DNA of 64,000 nt from Gemmatimonadales bacterium (GTDB lineage Bacteria > Gemmatimonadota > Gemmatimonadetes > Gemmatimonadales > GWC2-71-9): NCBI GenBank assembly GCA_019637315.1, contig JAHBVU010000001.1, positions 124,001 through 188,000 on the forward strand. Reading direction: 5' to 3'. Below, one piece after another: positions 10,253 through 17,249 of the stretch. Both the position numbers and the translations under genes were made by a program. Under the pieces are notes generated by a model. That model made no database searches, had not been told where the DNA came from, and worked only from the letters and a program-made list of their open reading frames with translations. Within the stretch, counting starts at the first letter, position 1; each line of letters opens with the position of its first letter.

Positions 10253-11185
10253 CTACGAGCCCGGGGTCGCCTGGGTTCCGAGCTGCGCCTTGACGGCATC
10301 GAGGTGCCTCGCGTCGCCGCTTGCCAGCGCGAACAAGGCGTACTTGATGGGTGCAGCGGCGGTGCGCTCAGTGATGTGGTGGACCATCCTGGGCCAGGTG
10401 CGGCCTCCATAGCGCTGGTAGGCCGTCACCAACTGCTCGAGCCCGGCAGATCCGAAAGCGGTGAGGTGGCCGCAGAAATCAATCGACGGATCGCCCACCT
10501 CGGCCTCCGTCCAGTCAATCATACCCGTTACCCGATCGTCGCTATCAACCAGAACGTGGCCGACATACAGATCACCATGAACGACGGTGGCGAACTCCGG
10601 CCATGATGTATCGTCGTCGAGCCAGGCCTGCCAGCGGTTGCGCAGCGACCGGGCCACTGTGAACGCTTGGGCGACTGTCTCCAGATCTCGGCGAATGGCC
10701 TCGCGTGCGCGTGGCGAGCTCGAATGGGGCAGCCCCGCGTCGATCGCCGCGTCGGTCGGGACGCTGTGCAGGGCGACCAGTGCTTTCGCGAGGCTCTCCG
10801 GAAAGCGATCCGACTCCGGATCGATCTGCCAGGTTGGTGCCCAGGTTACGCCGTCGATCGCCATCGCGGTTCGATCGTCGAGCCTCGGGTACGCGACGAG
10901 ATCGGAGCCCACGACCCGCCAATCCGGCAACGCAAAGGGCACCCGTGGCGCCAGGAAACGAAGCGTGCGAGCCTCGCGCGCGATCTTGGGCAGTACGTCC
11001 GGCCGCCGCGGAATGCGCAGCATCCAGCGTGTTCCGGCCCGGTCCACTCCGGTTGCGACTCGGAAATCGAGGCCGAGTTCGTTGATGTCCAGGATCTCGG
11101 CCACGTCGAGTCCGTGGCGACGCGCCAGACCAAGGATCTCGTCCGGCTGAGCAGGTGTCGCGCCCTCACCGGCTGGGGTCGTCAT
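10253..11185 (-). CDS. mph: Macrolide 2'-phosphotransferase (Mph family)
   Basis: A 310-aa protein of Mph length. It carries block after block recognisable from MphA/MphB: I-N-E-L-G-L-D-F-R near residue 34, R-W-M-L-R-I-P-R-R near 53, P-F-A-L-P-D-W-R-V near 83, W-L-D-D-D-x-S-W-P near 188, V-V-H-G-D-L-Y-V-G-H-V-L (catalytic loop) near 203, G-M-I-D-W-x-E-A (Mg-binding Asp) near 223, and G-G-R-x-W-P-R-x-x-H-H-I-x-E-R near 269. Family members transfer a phosphate from a nucleoside triphosphate to the 2'-OH of the desosamine of macrolides, giving resistance. It lies 12 bases downstream of csaA on the same strand, and no mobile element is near it. The level of resistance and the substrate range are not known. 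Confidence 0.9.
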   Translation of the reverse strand: MTTPAGEGATPAQPDEILGLARRHGLDVAEILDINELGLDFRVATGVDRAGTRWMLRIPRRPDVLPKIAREARTLRFLAPRVPFALPDWRVVGSDLVAYPRLDDRTAMAIDGVTWAPTWQIDPESDRFPESLAKALVALHSVPTDAAIDAGLPHSSSPRAREAIRRDLETVAQAFTVARSLRNRWQAWLDDDTSWPEFATVVHGDLYVGHVLVDSDDRVTGMIDWTEAEVGDPSIDFCGHLTAFGSAGLEQLVTAYQRYGGRTWPRMVHHITERTAAAPIKYALFALASGDARHLDAVKAQLGTQATPGS

Positions 11186-11197
11186 GGCTCGAGGGCT

Positions 11198-11536
11198 TCA
11201 GAGCAGCTTGGCGCCAAGGGGCACATCCTGATCCGGCGTGCAGAGCACGACGTCGCCGTTTGCGTTGTGGAATCCCGTCACGAGACACTCGGAACGGATC
11301 GGCCCAATCTGCTTGGGTGGGAAGTTGATCACACCAACGACAAGCTTGCCGATCAGGTCATCGCGCTGGTACACCCGGGTAATCTGTGCACTCGACTTCC
11401 TGATGCCGATATCCGGCCCGAAGTCGACGTGGAGGATGTAGGCCGGCTTCCGCGCTTCAGGAAAATCCACCGCCTCGATGACGCGGCCCACCCGAATCTC
11501 GACCTTCTCGAAGTCGCCCCAGGAGATCGTTTCCAT
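11198..11536 (-). CDS. csaA: CsaA-type tRNA-binding-domain protein
   Basis: A 112-aa single OB-fold protein matching CsaA along its length: F-E-K-V-E-I-R-V-G-R-V-I, A-R-K-P-A-Y-x-L-x-V-D-F-G, K-x-S-S-A-Q-I-T, V-V-x-V-I-N-F-P-P-K-Q-I-G, and C-x-x-x-G-F near the C-terminus. CsaA binds RNA and unfolded proteins and acts as a secretion-related chaperone in Bacillus; some authors see it as a stand-alone tRNA-binding module. It starts at ATG 11536 with an AGGGGG site four bases upstream. It probably forms an operon with the downstream mph. Confidence 0.93.
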   Translation of the reverse strand: METISWGDFEKVEIRVGRVIEAVDFPEARKPAYILHVDFGPDIGIRKSSAQITRVYQRDDLIGKLVVGVINFPPKQIGPIRSECLVTGFHNANGDVVLCTPDQDVPLGAKLL

Positions 11537-11618
11537 CGTCCCCCTCGTTTGATGAGTGTCGGGCCCGTATCCGGGCCTCGCGGCCGGAAAACTAGTCGGA
11601 CAGTCCGGCTCAGCAACG

Positions 11619-11647
11619 AAAAAGGCACGCTCCCGAGGGGGCGTGCC
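11619..11647 (-). terminator. Rho-independent terminator of the DUF305-LVIVD operon
   Basis: On the minus strand GGCACGC (11647-11641) pairs with GCGTGCC (11630-11624) around a ten-base loop and is followed by five T residues (11623-11619). It sits about 25 bases past the LVIVD gene stop. Confidence 0.8.
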
Positions 11648-11672
11648 TGGTCCGACGACTGTGCGGGGTTGC

Positions 11673-13400
11673 TCAGCGCACGCTCAACTCGCGCACGACC
11701 CGCGCCAGGGCCCGGACCCTGACCGGATCACCCGATCCGGCCGCTTCGCGATCGAGGTCGACCGCCAGCTTCGTAAGCGCCGCGCGCTGGGCGGCGCCGG
11801 ACAGTCGCTCGGTGCGGGTAAGCTCGCTGGCCACTTGGGTTGTCCGCGCCTGCGGGAGCCCGGACCCGCGCACGAGCTGATCGAGATAGGCGCGTGCCAC
11901 GGTGAAGCTCGGCGTCCACACGATCTTGGGCTGCAGCTGCGGGTTGAACTCCGCCATCCGAACTTCCTTTGCCGCGTTGATCTCGTTCTGGCTCAGATGC
12001 TCGGTGGGCACCAGCTCGAGCACGTCGAGGCCACGGGCGATCTCCGAGCCGTACACGTAGCCGTTGTACCAGTAGGCCGACCAGTGTCCGGCCTGGATCA
12101 GACGCTCATTCGACATCGGACCGCGGTCGAAGAACGCGACCTCGAACGGCTTGGCCGGGTCGGTGAAGTCGATGATCGAAATGCCGCCCTGGTACCACGA
12201 CTGAACGAACAGGTCGCGTCCCGGCACCGGAATCAGCGAGCCGTTGTGCGCAACACAGTTCTCGTGTTCGGTCTGCGCAGCTGGAATCTTGAAGAAGCTG
12301 GCAGGCGTCATCACGCCGTTGTTGAGATGGTAGATCGCGTTGGCGCCCCATTCCGCCCGGTCGGTCGCACGGCACCGCGGTGCGCTGCCGCCCCCCCATT
12401 CATCGGTGAACAGAATCGAGGTTCCGTCGTTGTTGAACGTGGCCGAGTGCCAGTAGGCAAAGTTGGGGTCGCTGACTTCACTGATCCGGACCGGATTGGC
12501 CGGATCGCGGATGTCGAGCAGGATGCCATTGCCCGAGCAGGCGCCGGCGGCCAGGCCGAGGTCCGGGTATGCCGTGATGTCGTGGCACATGTTGGTCTCG
12601 CGGGTGTTCTGCGTACCGGCCCCGTGGTCGCCACCGCGCCAGAGACCGGCGACGTTACCCGATGCGTCGGCGAACAGGCGTGGTGCATTGACGACCCGGG
12701 CGTTCTGTGGTGCGGAGAGCGGCACCTGGATCACTTCGATTCGGAAGAGCGAGGTGTTGGGATCCTCTTCCGGTCGCGCGCCCGAGCAACCAGCGAGTTC
12801 CCGCCCCGAGCGGACCGCGCTGGTGCCCGAGACGTACACGTAGACGTTCTCACGGTCGCCCGGGCGGGTAACCAGCGTATGGGTATGGGAACCACGGCAG
12901 GTCTGTACCGAGGCCACGACCTTTGGGTTGGCGATGTCGCTGATATCGTAGATTCGGACCCCGCGAAACCGCTCAGCGCTCACGGTATCGACGACGCCTT
13001 GATCGCCGCAATCGAGCCGCGCGCTGGTGGCCTGGATCGAAATGAAGAGCAGATTGCCGTAGACCGACGGATCGCCCTGGTTACCCGGGCAGAGAATCGA
13101 ATTGCGCATCACCGGCTTGGCCGGGTTCGATACGTCCCAGAACTTGAAGCCGGCGTAGTTGCCCTGAATCACATAGTGTCCCTGGAACGCCAGATCAGAG
13201 TTCCCGAACCCCGGCTGCGTACCAGACGGATCGAAACCCGCAGGTCTCGGCTGGGTCGCAATCAGCTTGAGGCCACGGGCCGCCTGCCCCGCATCGTGAA
13301 TGCCGGCTTTGAGGCCGACTCGCGGGTCGGCAGCCTGGGCCGATGCCAGGCTCGGGAGCGCAACGAGGAGCAGGAGGGCGGTGTTGATGGCTTTCATCAT
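11673..13400 (-). CDS. Secreted LVIVD-repeat (beta-propeller-like) protein
   Basis: A 575-aa protein with a clean signal peptide (M-M-K-A-I-N-T-A-L-L-L-L-V-A-L-P ... A-S-A-Q). The body holds repeated blocks such as Y-A-G-F-K-F-W-D-V-S-N-P-A-K-P, R-G-V-R-I-Y-D-I-S-D-I-A-N-P-K-V-V and G-G-I-S-I-I-D-F-T-D-P-A-K-P. These are LVIVD repeats, thought to form propeller blades on the cell surface. The ATG at 13400 overlaps the DUF305 stop by four bases (ATGA), so the two proteins are probably made and exported together. A helical ~80-residue C-terminal tail (A-L-A-R-V-V-R-E-L-S-V-R end) is extra. Function unknown. Confidence 0.88.
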   Translation of the reverse strand: MMKAINTALLLLVALPSLASAQAADPRVGLKAGIHDAGQAARGLKLIATQPRPAGFDPSGTQPGFGNSDLAFQGHYVIQGNYAGFKFWDVSNPAKPVMRNSILCPGNQGDPSVYGNLLFISIQATSARLDCGDQGVVDTVSAERFRGVRIYDISDIANPKVVASVQTCRGSHTHTLVTRPGDRENVYVYVSGTSAVRSGRELAGCSGARPEEDPNTSLFRIEVIQVPLSAPQNARVVNAPRLFADASGNVAGLWRGGDHGAGTQNTRETNMCHDITAYPDLGLAAGACSGNGILLDIRDPANPVRISEVSDPNFAYWHSATFNNDGTSILFTDEWGGGSAPRCRATDRAEWGANAIYHLNNGVMTPASFFKIPAAQTEHENCVAHNGSLIPVPGRDLFVQSWYQGGISIIDFTDPAKPFEVAFFDRGPMSNERLIQAGHWSAYWYNGYVYGSEIARGLDVLELVPTEHLSQNEINAAKEVRMAEFNPQLQPKIVWTPSFTVARAYLDQLVRGSGLPQARTTQVASELTRTERLSGAAQRAALTKLAVDLDREAAGSGDPVRVRALARVVRELSVR

Positions 13401-13996
13401 CGAGTCTCGGCGGAGGAGAGGGTCTTGAGGAGGTTGTGCATCCGTTGAATTTCGGCGCGCTGATCCGCTTCGATGTCCGCGGCCAGTCGGAAGATCTCTG
13501 TTTCCTGACCGGATGCCGGGGTGCCGAAGAGGGATCTCACCATCGTGATGGCTCCCTCGTGGTGGCGAATCATCAGCTCGAGGAAGAGGCGGTCGAACTC
13601 CGTGCCGGAGAGCGTGGCCAGGCGGTCGAGTTCTTCCTGCGTCAGCATCCCGGCCATCGGGACACCCGAGCTGGAGTGGTGGTGCTGGTGACCCGCGGCA
13701 GCCGTGTCGGGAAGAGCCTCGTTGCGATCGAGGAGCCATTGCCGCATCAGGGCGATCTCATCCTTCTGCGACACGTCGATCCGCTCCGCGAGCATCCGGA
13801 CCGGCGTGAACTGGCTCCGGTCGGGAACCAGGCGAGACATCACGACCGCCTGGCCATGATGGGCGATCATCCCGCGCATGAACTCCGCGTCCGCGGCCGT
13901 GTGGCGGATCTGGGCGCTGATCGGCTGGGCGGTCAGGGCCGCGACGACGATCGCGGCGAGAGCTGACGCTGAGCGTCGAAAATCAGTCAACAGCAT
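13397..13996 (-). CDS. Exported DUF305 protein with His-rich insert
   Basis: A 199-aa protein with a signal peptide (about 1-29). It has two DUF305 half-motifs: F-M-R-G-M-I-A-H-H-G-Q-A-V-V-M near residue 40 and F-L-E-L-M-I-R-H-H-E-G-A-I-T-M near 140, then I-E-A-D-Q-R-A-E-I-Q-R-M. The fold resembles ferritin-like four-helix bundles. Between the halves is an H-Q-H-H-H segment. The paired His residues and the insert suggest binding of a metal such as copper, which is inference. It is the first gene of a two-gene operon with the LVIVD protein and is divergent from cutA across a 150-base gap. Confidence 0.9.
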   Translation of the reverse strand: MLLTDFRRSASALAAIVVAALTAQPISAQIRHTAADAEFMRGMIAHHGQAVVMSRLVPDRSQFTPVRMLAERIDVSQKDEIALMRQWLLDRNEALPDTAAAGHQHHHSSSGVPMAGMLTQEELDRLATLSGTEFDRLFLELMIRHHEGAITMVRSLFGTPASGQETEIFRLAADIEADQRAEIQRMHNLLKTLSSAETR

Positions 13997-14146
13997 CCTT
14001 GGAAATTATCGCCCGGGCCGGCGGATCGGAATTGTGGGGCTGTTTGTGGGTCCGGGCTGAGTGGGCGGCGATCGGGCAGCGGCTGACGGGCGATACAGGT
14101 ATGATCGAGGTGTGCGTCAGACATCAAACTTCGGACGGAACCCCTC

Positions 14147-14476
14147 ATGACCTCGACATCCGGGCTGTACTGTATCGTCCAGACCACCGTGGCGGACGCC
14201 GAGCAGGCCGATCTGCTGGCCCGCACGATTGTCAACGCCAAACTCGGCGCTTGTGTTCAGGTCCAGGCGGTTCGCAGCTACTATACCTGGGAAGGAACGG
14301 TGCGTGCCGACGAGGAGCAACTCCTGACGATCAAGACGCGCCGAGCCTGTTATCAGGCGCTCGAGTCACTGGTGCGGGCCAACCATCCGTACGACGTGCC
14401 CGAGATCATCGAGCTTCCCATCGCCGGGGGATCTGCAGCGTACCTGGGCTGGATCGACGACGTCACCGCAGGATGA
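14147..14476 (+). CDS. cutA: CutA1-family protein
   Basis: A 109-aa protein with typical CutA motifs: A-R-T-I-V-N-A-K-L-G-A-C-V-Q-V near residue 25, S-Y-Y-T-W-E-G near 44, E-x-L-L-T-I-K-T near 57 and H-P-Y-D-V-P-E-I-I near 80, ending with Y-L-G-W-I-D-D. CutA is a very stable trimer. It was named for divalent-cation (copper) tolerance in E. coli, though its molecular role remains unclear. ATG 14147 has GGACGGA upstream. Given the His-rich DUF305 protein on the opposite strand, a metal-related theme is possible but unproven. Confidence 0.95.
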   Translation: MTSTSGLYCIVQTTVADAEQADLLARTIVNAKLGACVQVQAVRSYYTWEGTVRADEEQLLTIKTRRACYQALESLVRANHPYDVPEIIELPIAGGSAAYLGWIDDVTAG

Positions 14477-14616
14477 TGCTCCGGCGCACGCCTTACGTCG
14501 ATGCCTCGCGGGATGCCTGAGAGAGCACAGCGTGGCTCGCGACTCAAATTGGCTGAGGGTCGATGCCGCCTTCTCTGGTTGGGTCCCATTCGATCCTGAG
14601 CGACAGGAGATGGTCG

Positions 14617-15657
14617 ATGCCGATAGCGCGTAGGAGTTTTCTGGCGGCGACGGCAGGCGTGGGGTTCGCCGTTGTGGGCCTTCCTCGACGAACAGACAAC
14701 CGTTCCTCGATAGCACGCCTGGTCGCGAACACGCCCTACTGGCTGGAGGCGACTCGAACCCCTGGCATCGCCATCGGCCTGGTCGAGGACGGGCGCGTTC
14801 GCGACGCGATTGCGATTGGCTTCGACGCGCCCGGGGCGGGGAAGGCAATCACGAAGTCGACGGTTTTTCAGGGCGCCTCGCTCTCCAAGCAGGCCATGGC
14901 GTGGATCGCGCTCAAGTCGATCGAGGCCGGCAAGCTCGATCTCGATCGTCCCCTGGTCGCGTATATCGCCAGTCCGCCGGATGCGCCTGAGGCGGGGATG
15001 GATCGGATCACGGCCCGTCACGTGCTGACACACACGACGGGCTGGCCCAACTGGCCGCCGAACGATGGCCCCTTTCGTTCCGTGCGCCCGCTTGGTACGT
15101 GGGGGTATTCGGGGGCGGGTTTCCTGCTGCTGCAGCAGGCCCTCGAGGGAGCATGGTCGGAGCCGGCCGTATCCTATACCCGTCGGCTGCTGCTGGACCC
15201 GCTGGGCATGACCAGCAGCAGTTTCGTCTGGCGGGCAGAGTACGACGCGACCGCAACGCGCGGGTACCAACAGGACGGAAGTCCCGCCGAGACGTGGCAG
15301 CCAGACCGGCCGAACGGCGCGTCGAGCCTGCACACGACCCCAGAGGACTACTCGCGCTTGCTCGCCGGATTCCTGACGCCGTCGGTTCGCACTCGCTTCC
15401 CGACAGTGTATCAACGCCAGGTCGCCATCGATGCTCGGTTGGGCTGGTCACTCGGCTGGGGCACCGACGGCGATGTGCTCTGGCAGTGGGGACACAGCAA
15501 CGGATTCCGCACCTTCGCGGCGCTGGATCCCCGGCGGCGGCGAGGCATCGTCTCCCTCAGCAACGGTGCCGGGGGGCAGCGCGTCAACCGGGAGTGGGTC
15601 AACGGCTGGCTGGAGCGCGACCTCGACGCATTCTTCTTCTCATCGGTCGAACTGTAG
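14617..15657 (+). CDS. Tat-exported class-C-like serine hydrolase 1
   Basis: A 346-aa protein beginning with a twin-arginine signal (M-P-I-A-R-R-S-F-L-A-A-T-A). Start 14617 is supported by AGGAGA upstream. The beta-lactamase/transpeptidase fold is shown by S-L-S-K (nucleophile Ser and Lys), G-Y-S-G-A-G-F (Tyr loop) and W-G-H-S-N-G near the end in place of K-T-G. Known relatives are esterases, D-amino-acid peptidases and penicillin-binding-protein-like enzymes more often than true beta-lactamases. A second family member follows 31 bases downstream, so they form a tandem pair. Confidence 0.87.
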   Translation: MPIARRSFLAATAGVGFAVVGLPRRTDNRSSIARLVANTPYWLEATRTPGIAIGLVEDGRVRDAIAIGFDAPGAGKAITKSTVFQGASLSKQAMAWIALKSIEAGKLDLDRPLVAYIASPPDAPEAGMDRITARHVLTHTTGWPNWPPNDGPFRSVRPLGTWGYSGAGFLLLQQALEGAWSEPAVSYTRRLLLDPLGMTSSSFVWRAEYDATATRGYQQDGSPAETWQPDRPNGASSLHTTPEDYSRLLAGFLTPSVRTRFPTVYQRQVAIDARLGWSLGWGTDGDVLWQWGHSNGFRTFAALDPRRRRGIVSLSNGAGGQRVNREWVNGWLERDLDAFFFSSVEL

Positions 15658-15688
15658 GTAGCGAGCTGACCCAAGCCGCGGAGGCGGC

Positions 15689-16801
15689 GTGCGACTGATC
15701 CTTGCCAAAGTGTCCCTGCTGGTCCTCGTTGCCGGATGCGCGCAGCCAGAGCGCCAGCCCGAGCTCGATGGCACACTACTCCGGGAGGAGTGGATTCGGG
15801 TCGTCGACTCGCTGCGGGTCGCCAGGCAGATTCCCGGCCTGGCCATCGTCGCGCTCCACGATACGACCGTGGTACTCGCCCGCGGGTTGGGCCTGGCCGA
15901 CCTGGCGAGCGGGCGTCCGGTCACTCCCGAAACGCCGTTCGATCTGGCGTCGGTCGCGAAGCCCATTGCGGGCGTTGTGGCGCTGCAGCTGGTTGAAGCC
16001 GGCCAGCTCGATCTCGATCGGCCCATGCGCGAGTTTCGCGATTTCCCCGAGTTCTGCAGCGCGGCGCGGGAAGCTGGCGGAACCTTCTTTCAGGACTTTG
16101 CCTGCGAAGGGAACGCACTCACTCTCCGCCACCTGCTGTCGATGACGGCCAACGGTGAGGAGCCTGGCACTCGGTTCTGGTACAACCCGCCCGCTTTCTC
16201 GTGGGCATCGCGTCCCATGGCCGAAGCGGGTGGGCAAACCTACTCCGCGCTGGTCGACTCCCTCGTGTTTCGCCCCTCCGGGATGGTTCGCTCGGCGCGA
16301 CGCAACCGTGCGCTGCCGCTGCCACCAGGTATCGACTCCATCCTCGCGGTGCCCTATCACCGCGATTCGACCGGCGCGATGGTCCGATCAGCCCCGCCCC
16401 CACCCCAAGGCGACGGCGCTGCCGGCGGCGTGATCGCGAGCGCGATAGACCTGGCACGCTTCGACCAGGCCCTGATGCAGGGGCGACTGCTGTCATCGCA
16501 ACGACGCGAGGAACTGTGGCGCCCGATGCCACTCGAGGCCGGTGCGGTTGCTCCGTACGGGCTGGGGTGGTTTCTGGGTCGATACCGCGATCGGCGTGTG
16601 GTCTGGCATACCGGTTTGTGGGAGGACCGTTACTCCGCTCTTTACCTCAAGGTCCTGGGCGAGCGAGCGGCGGATCGCTATACGCTGATCCTGCTTGCGA
16701 ACAGCGATGGCCTCCGGTGGCCCACCAATCTGGACGAGGCCGCGATCGACCGCTCACCCTTCGCGGTGCATTTTCTCGACGCCGTGTTGCCAGCCCGGTA
16801 A
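15689..16801 (+). CDS. Lipoprotein serine hydrolase 2 (beta-lactamase family)
   Basis: A 370-aa protein starting at GTG 15689, with GGAGG six bases upstream. The N-terminus is a lipoprotein signal (L-L-V-L-V-A-G-C). The SxxK motif is S-V-A-K in T-P-F-D-L-A-S-V-A-K-P. R-H-L-L-S-M-T-A-N-G follows, and a late H-T-G (V-V-W-H-T-G-L-W) takes the place of K-T-G. The Tyr loop is less clear (F-W-Y-N-P-P-A-F-S-W). The extra Cys pair in E-F-C-S and D-F-A-C could form a disulfide. It sits in tandem with the previous gene but is diverged from it, with a different export route. Substrate unknown. Confidence 0.87.
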   Translation: MRLILAKVSLLVLVAGCAQPERQPELDGTLLREEWIRVVDSLRVARQIPGLAIVALHDTTVVLARGLGLADLASGRPVTPETPFDLASVAKPIAGVVALQLVEAGQLDLDRPMREFRDFPEFCSAAREAGGTFFQDFACEGNALTLRHLLSMTANGEEPGTRFWYNPPAFSWASRPMAEAGGQTYSALVDSLVFRPSGMVRSARRNRALPLPPGIDSILAVPYHRDSTGAMVRSAPPPPQGDGAAGGVIASAIDLARFDQALMQGRLLSSQRREELWRPMPLEAGAVAPYGLGWFLGRYRDRRVVWHTGLWEDRYSALYLKVLGERAADRYTLILLANSDGLRWPTNLDEAAIDRSPFAVHFLDAVLPAR

Positions 16802-16842
16802 GCCCGACCCCCCCCGGTAACAAACGCTGCTTCCATCTGGTC

Positions 16843-16911
16843 CAACTCCCCTTGCTTACCGAGATGAGTGATCGTAGCTTGAGTCATCATCTCGGTTACC
16901 GTGGGGAGTTG
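16843..16911. promoter_or_regulatory. Nested inverted repeats over promoter 2 and the PadR2 ribosome-binding site
   Basis: The outer repeat is CAACTCCCC (16843-16851) with GGGGAGTTG (16903-16911). Its right arm contains the ribosome-binding site one base before the PadR ATG. The inner repeat is ACCGAGATGA (16858-16867) with TCATCTCGGT (16887-16896), 19 bases apart. A weak promoter, TTGCTT (16852) and TAGCTT (16875), lies inside. The inner repeat is a likely PadR operator; the outer one could hide the ribosome-binding site in an RNA stem. Confidence 0.6.
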
Positions 16912-16912
16912 A

Positions 16913-17248
16913 ATGAGTCGTCCCGCCGACCTGGTACAGGGAACGCTTGATCTCCTGATCCTCAAGCTGCTGGCACTCGAACCGCTCAACGGGTGGTCGA
17001 TCAGTCAGCGATTGAAGCAGCTCTCGGCCGATGTGCTGCAGGTCAGCGACGGCTCCCTCTACCCGGCGCTGCACAAGCTGGAGCAGCAGGGCTGGATCGC
17101 CGCCGAGTGGCGCACCACGGAAAACAACCGTCGGGCGCGATTCTACTCGCTGACGCGCCCGGGCCGCCGCCGCCTCGAGCACGAGCGCCAGCAATGGGAA
17201 CGCCTCTCCGGCGCGATCCACGCGGTCGTGTCGCTGCGGGAGGCCTGA
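16913..17248 (+). CDS. PadR-family transcriptional regulator 2
   Basis: A 111-aa winged-helix protein: L-V-Q-G-T-L-D-L-L-I-L-K-L-L-A-L-E-P near the start, then S-D-G-S-L-Y-P-A-L-H-K-L and W-R-T-T-E-N-N-R-R-A-R-F-Y-S-L-T. It shares the PadR plan of the regulator at 6665, but its predicted operator (inner repeat 16858-16896) is unrelated in sequence to that one, so each probably controls only its own module. Its stop is one base before the GTG of the permease gene. Confidence 0.95.
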   Translation: MSRPADLVQGTLDLLILKLLALEPLNGWSISQRLKQLSADVLQVSDGSLYPALHKLEQQGWIAAEWRTTENNRRARFYSLTRPGRRRLEHERQQWERLSGAIHAVVSLREA

Positions 17249-17249
17249 G

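Noticed and set aside
11556-13448. 630-aa plus-strand open frame opposite the LVIVD gene
   Set aside because: Antisense shadow; the minus strand has a signal peptide, repeats, coupled start and terminator.
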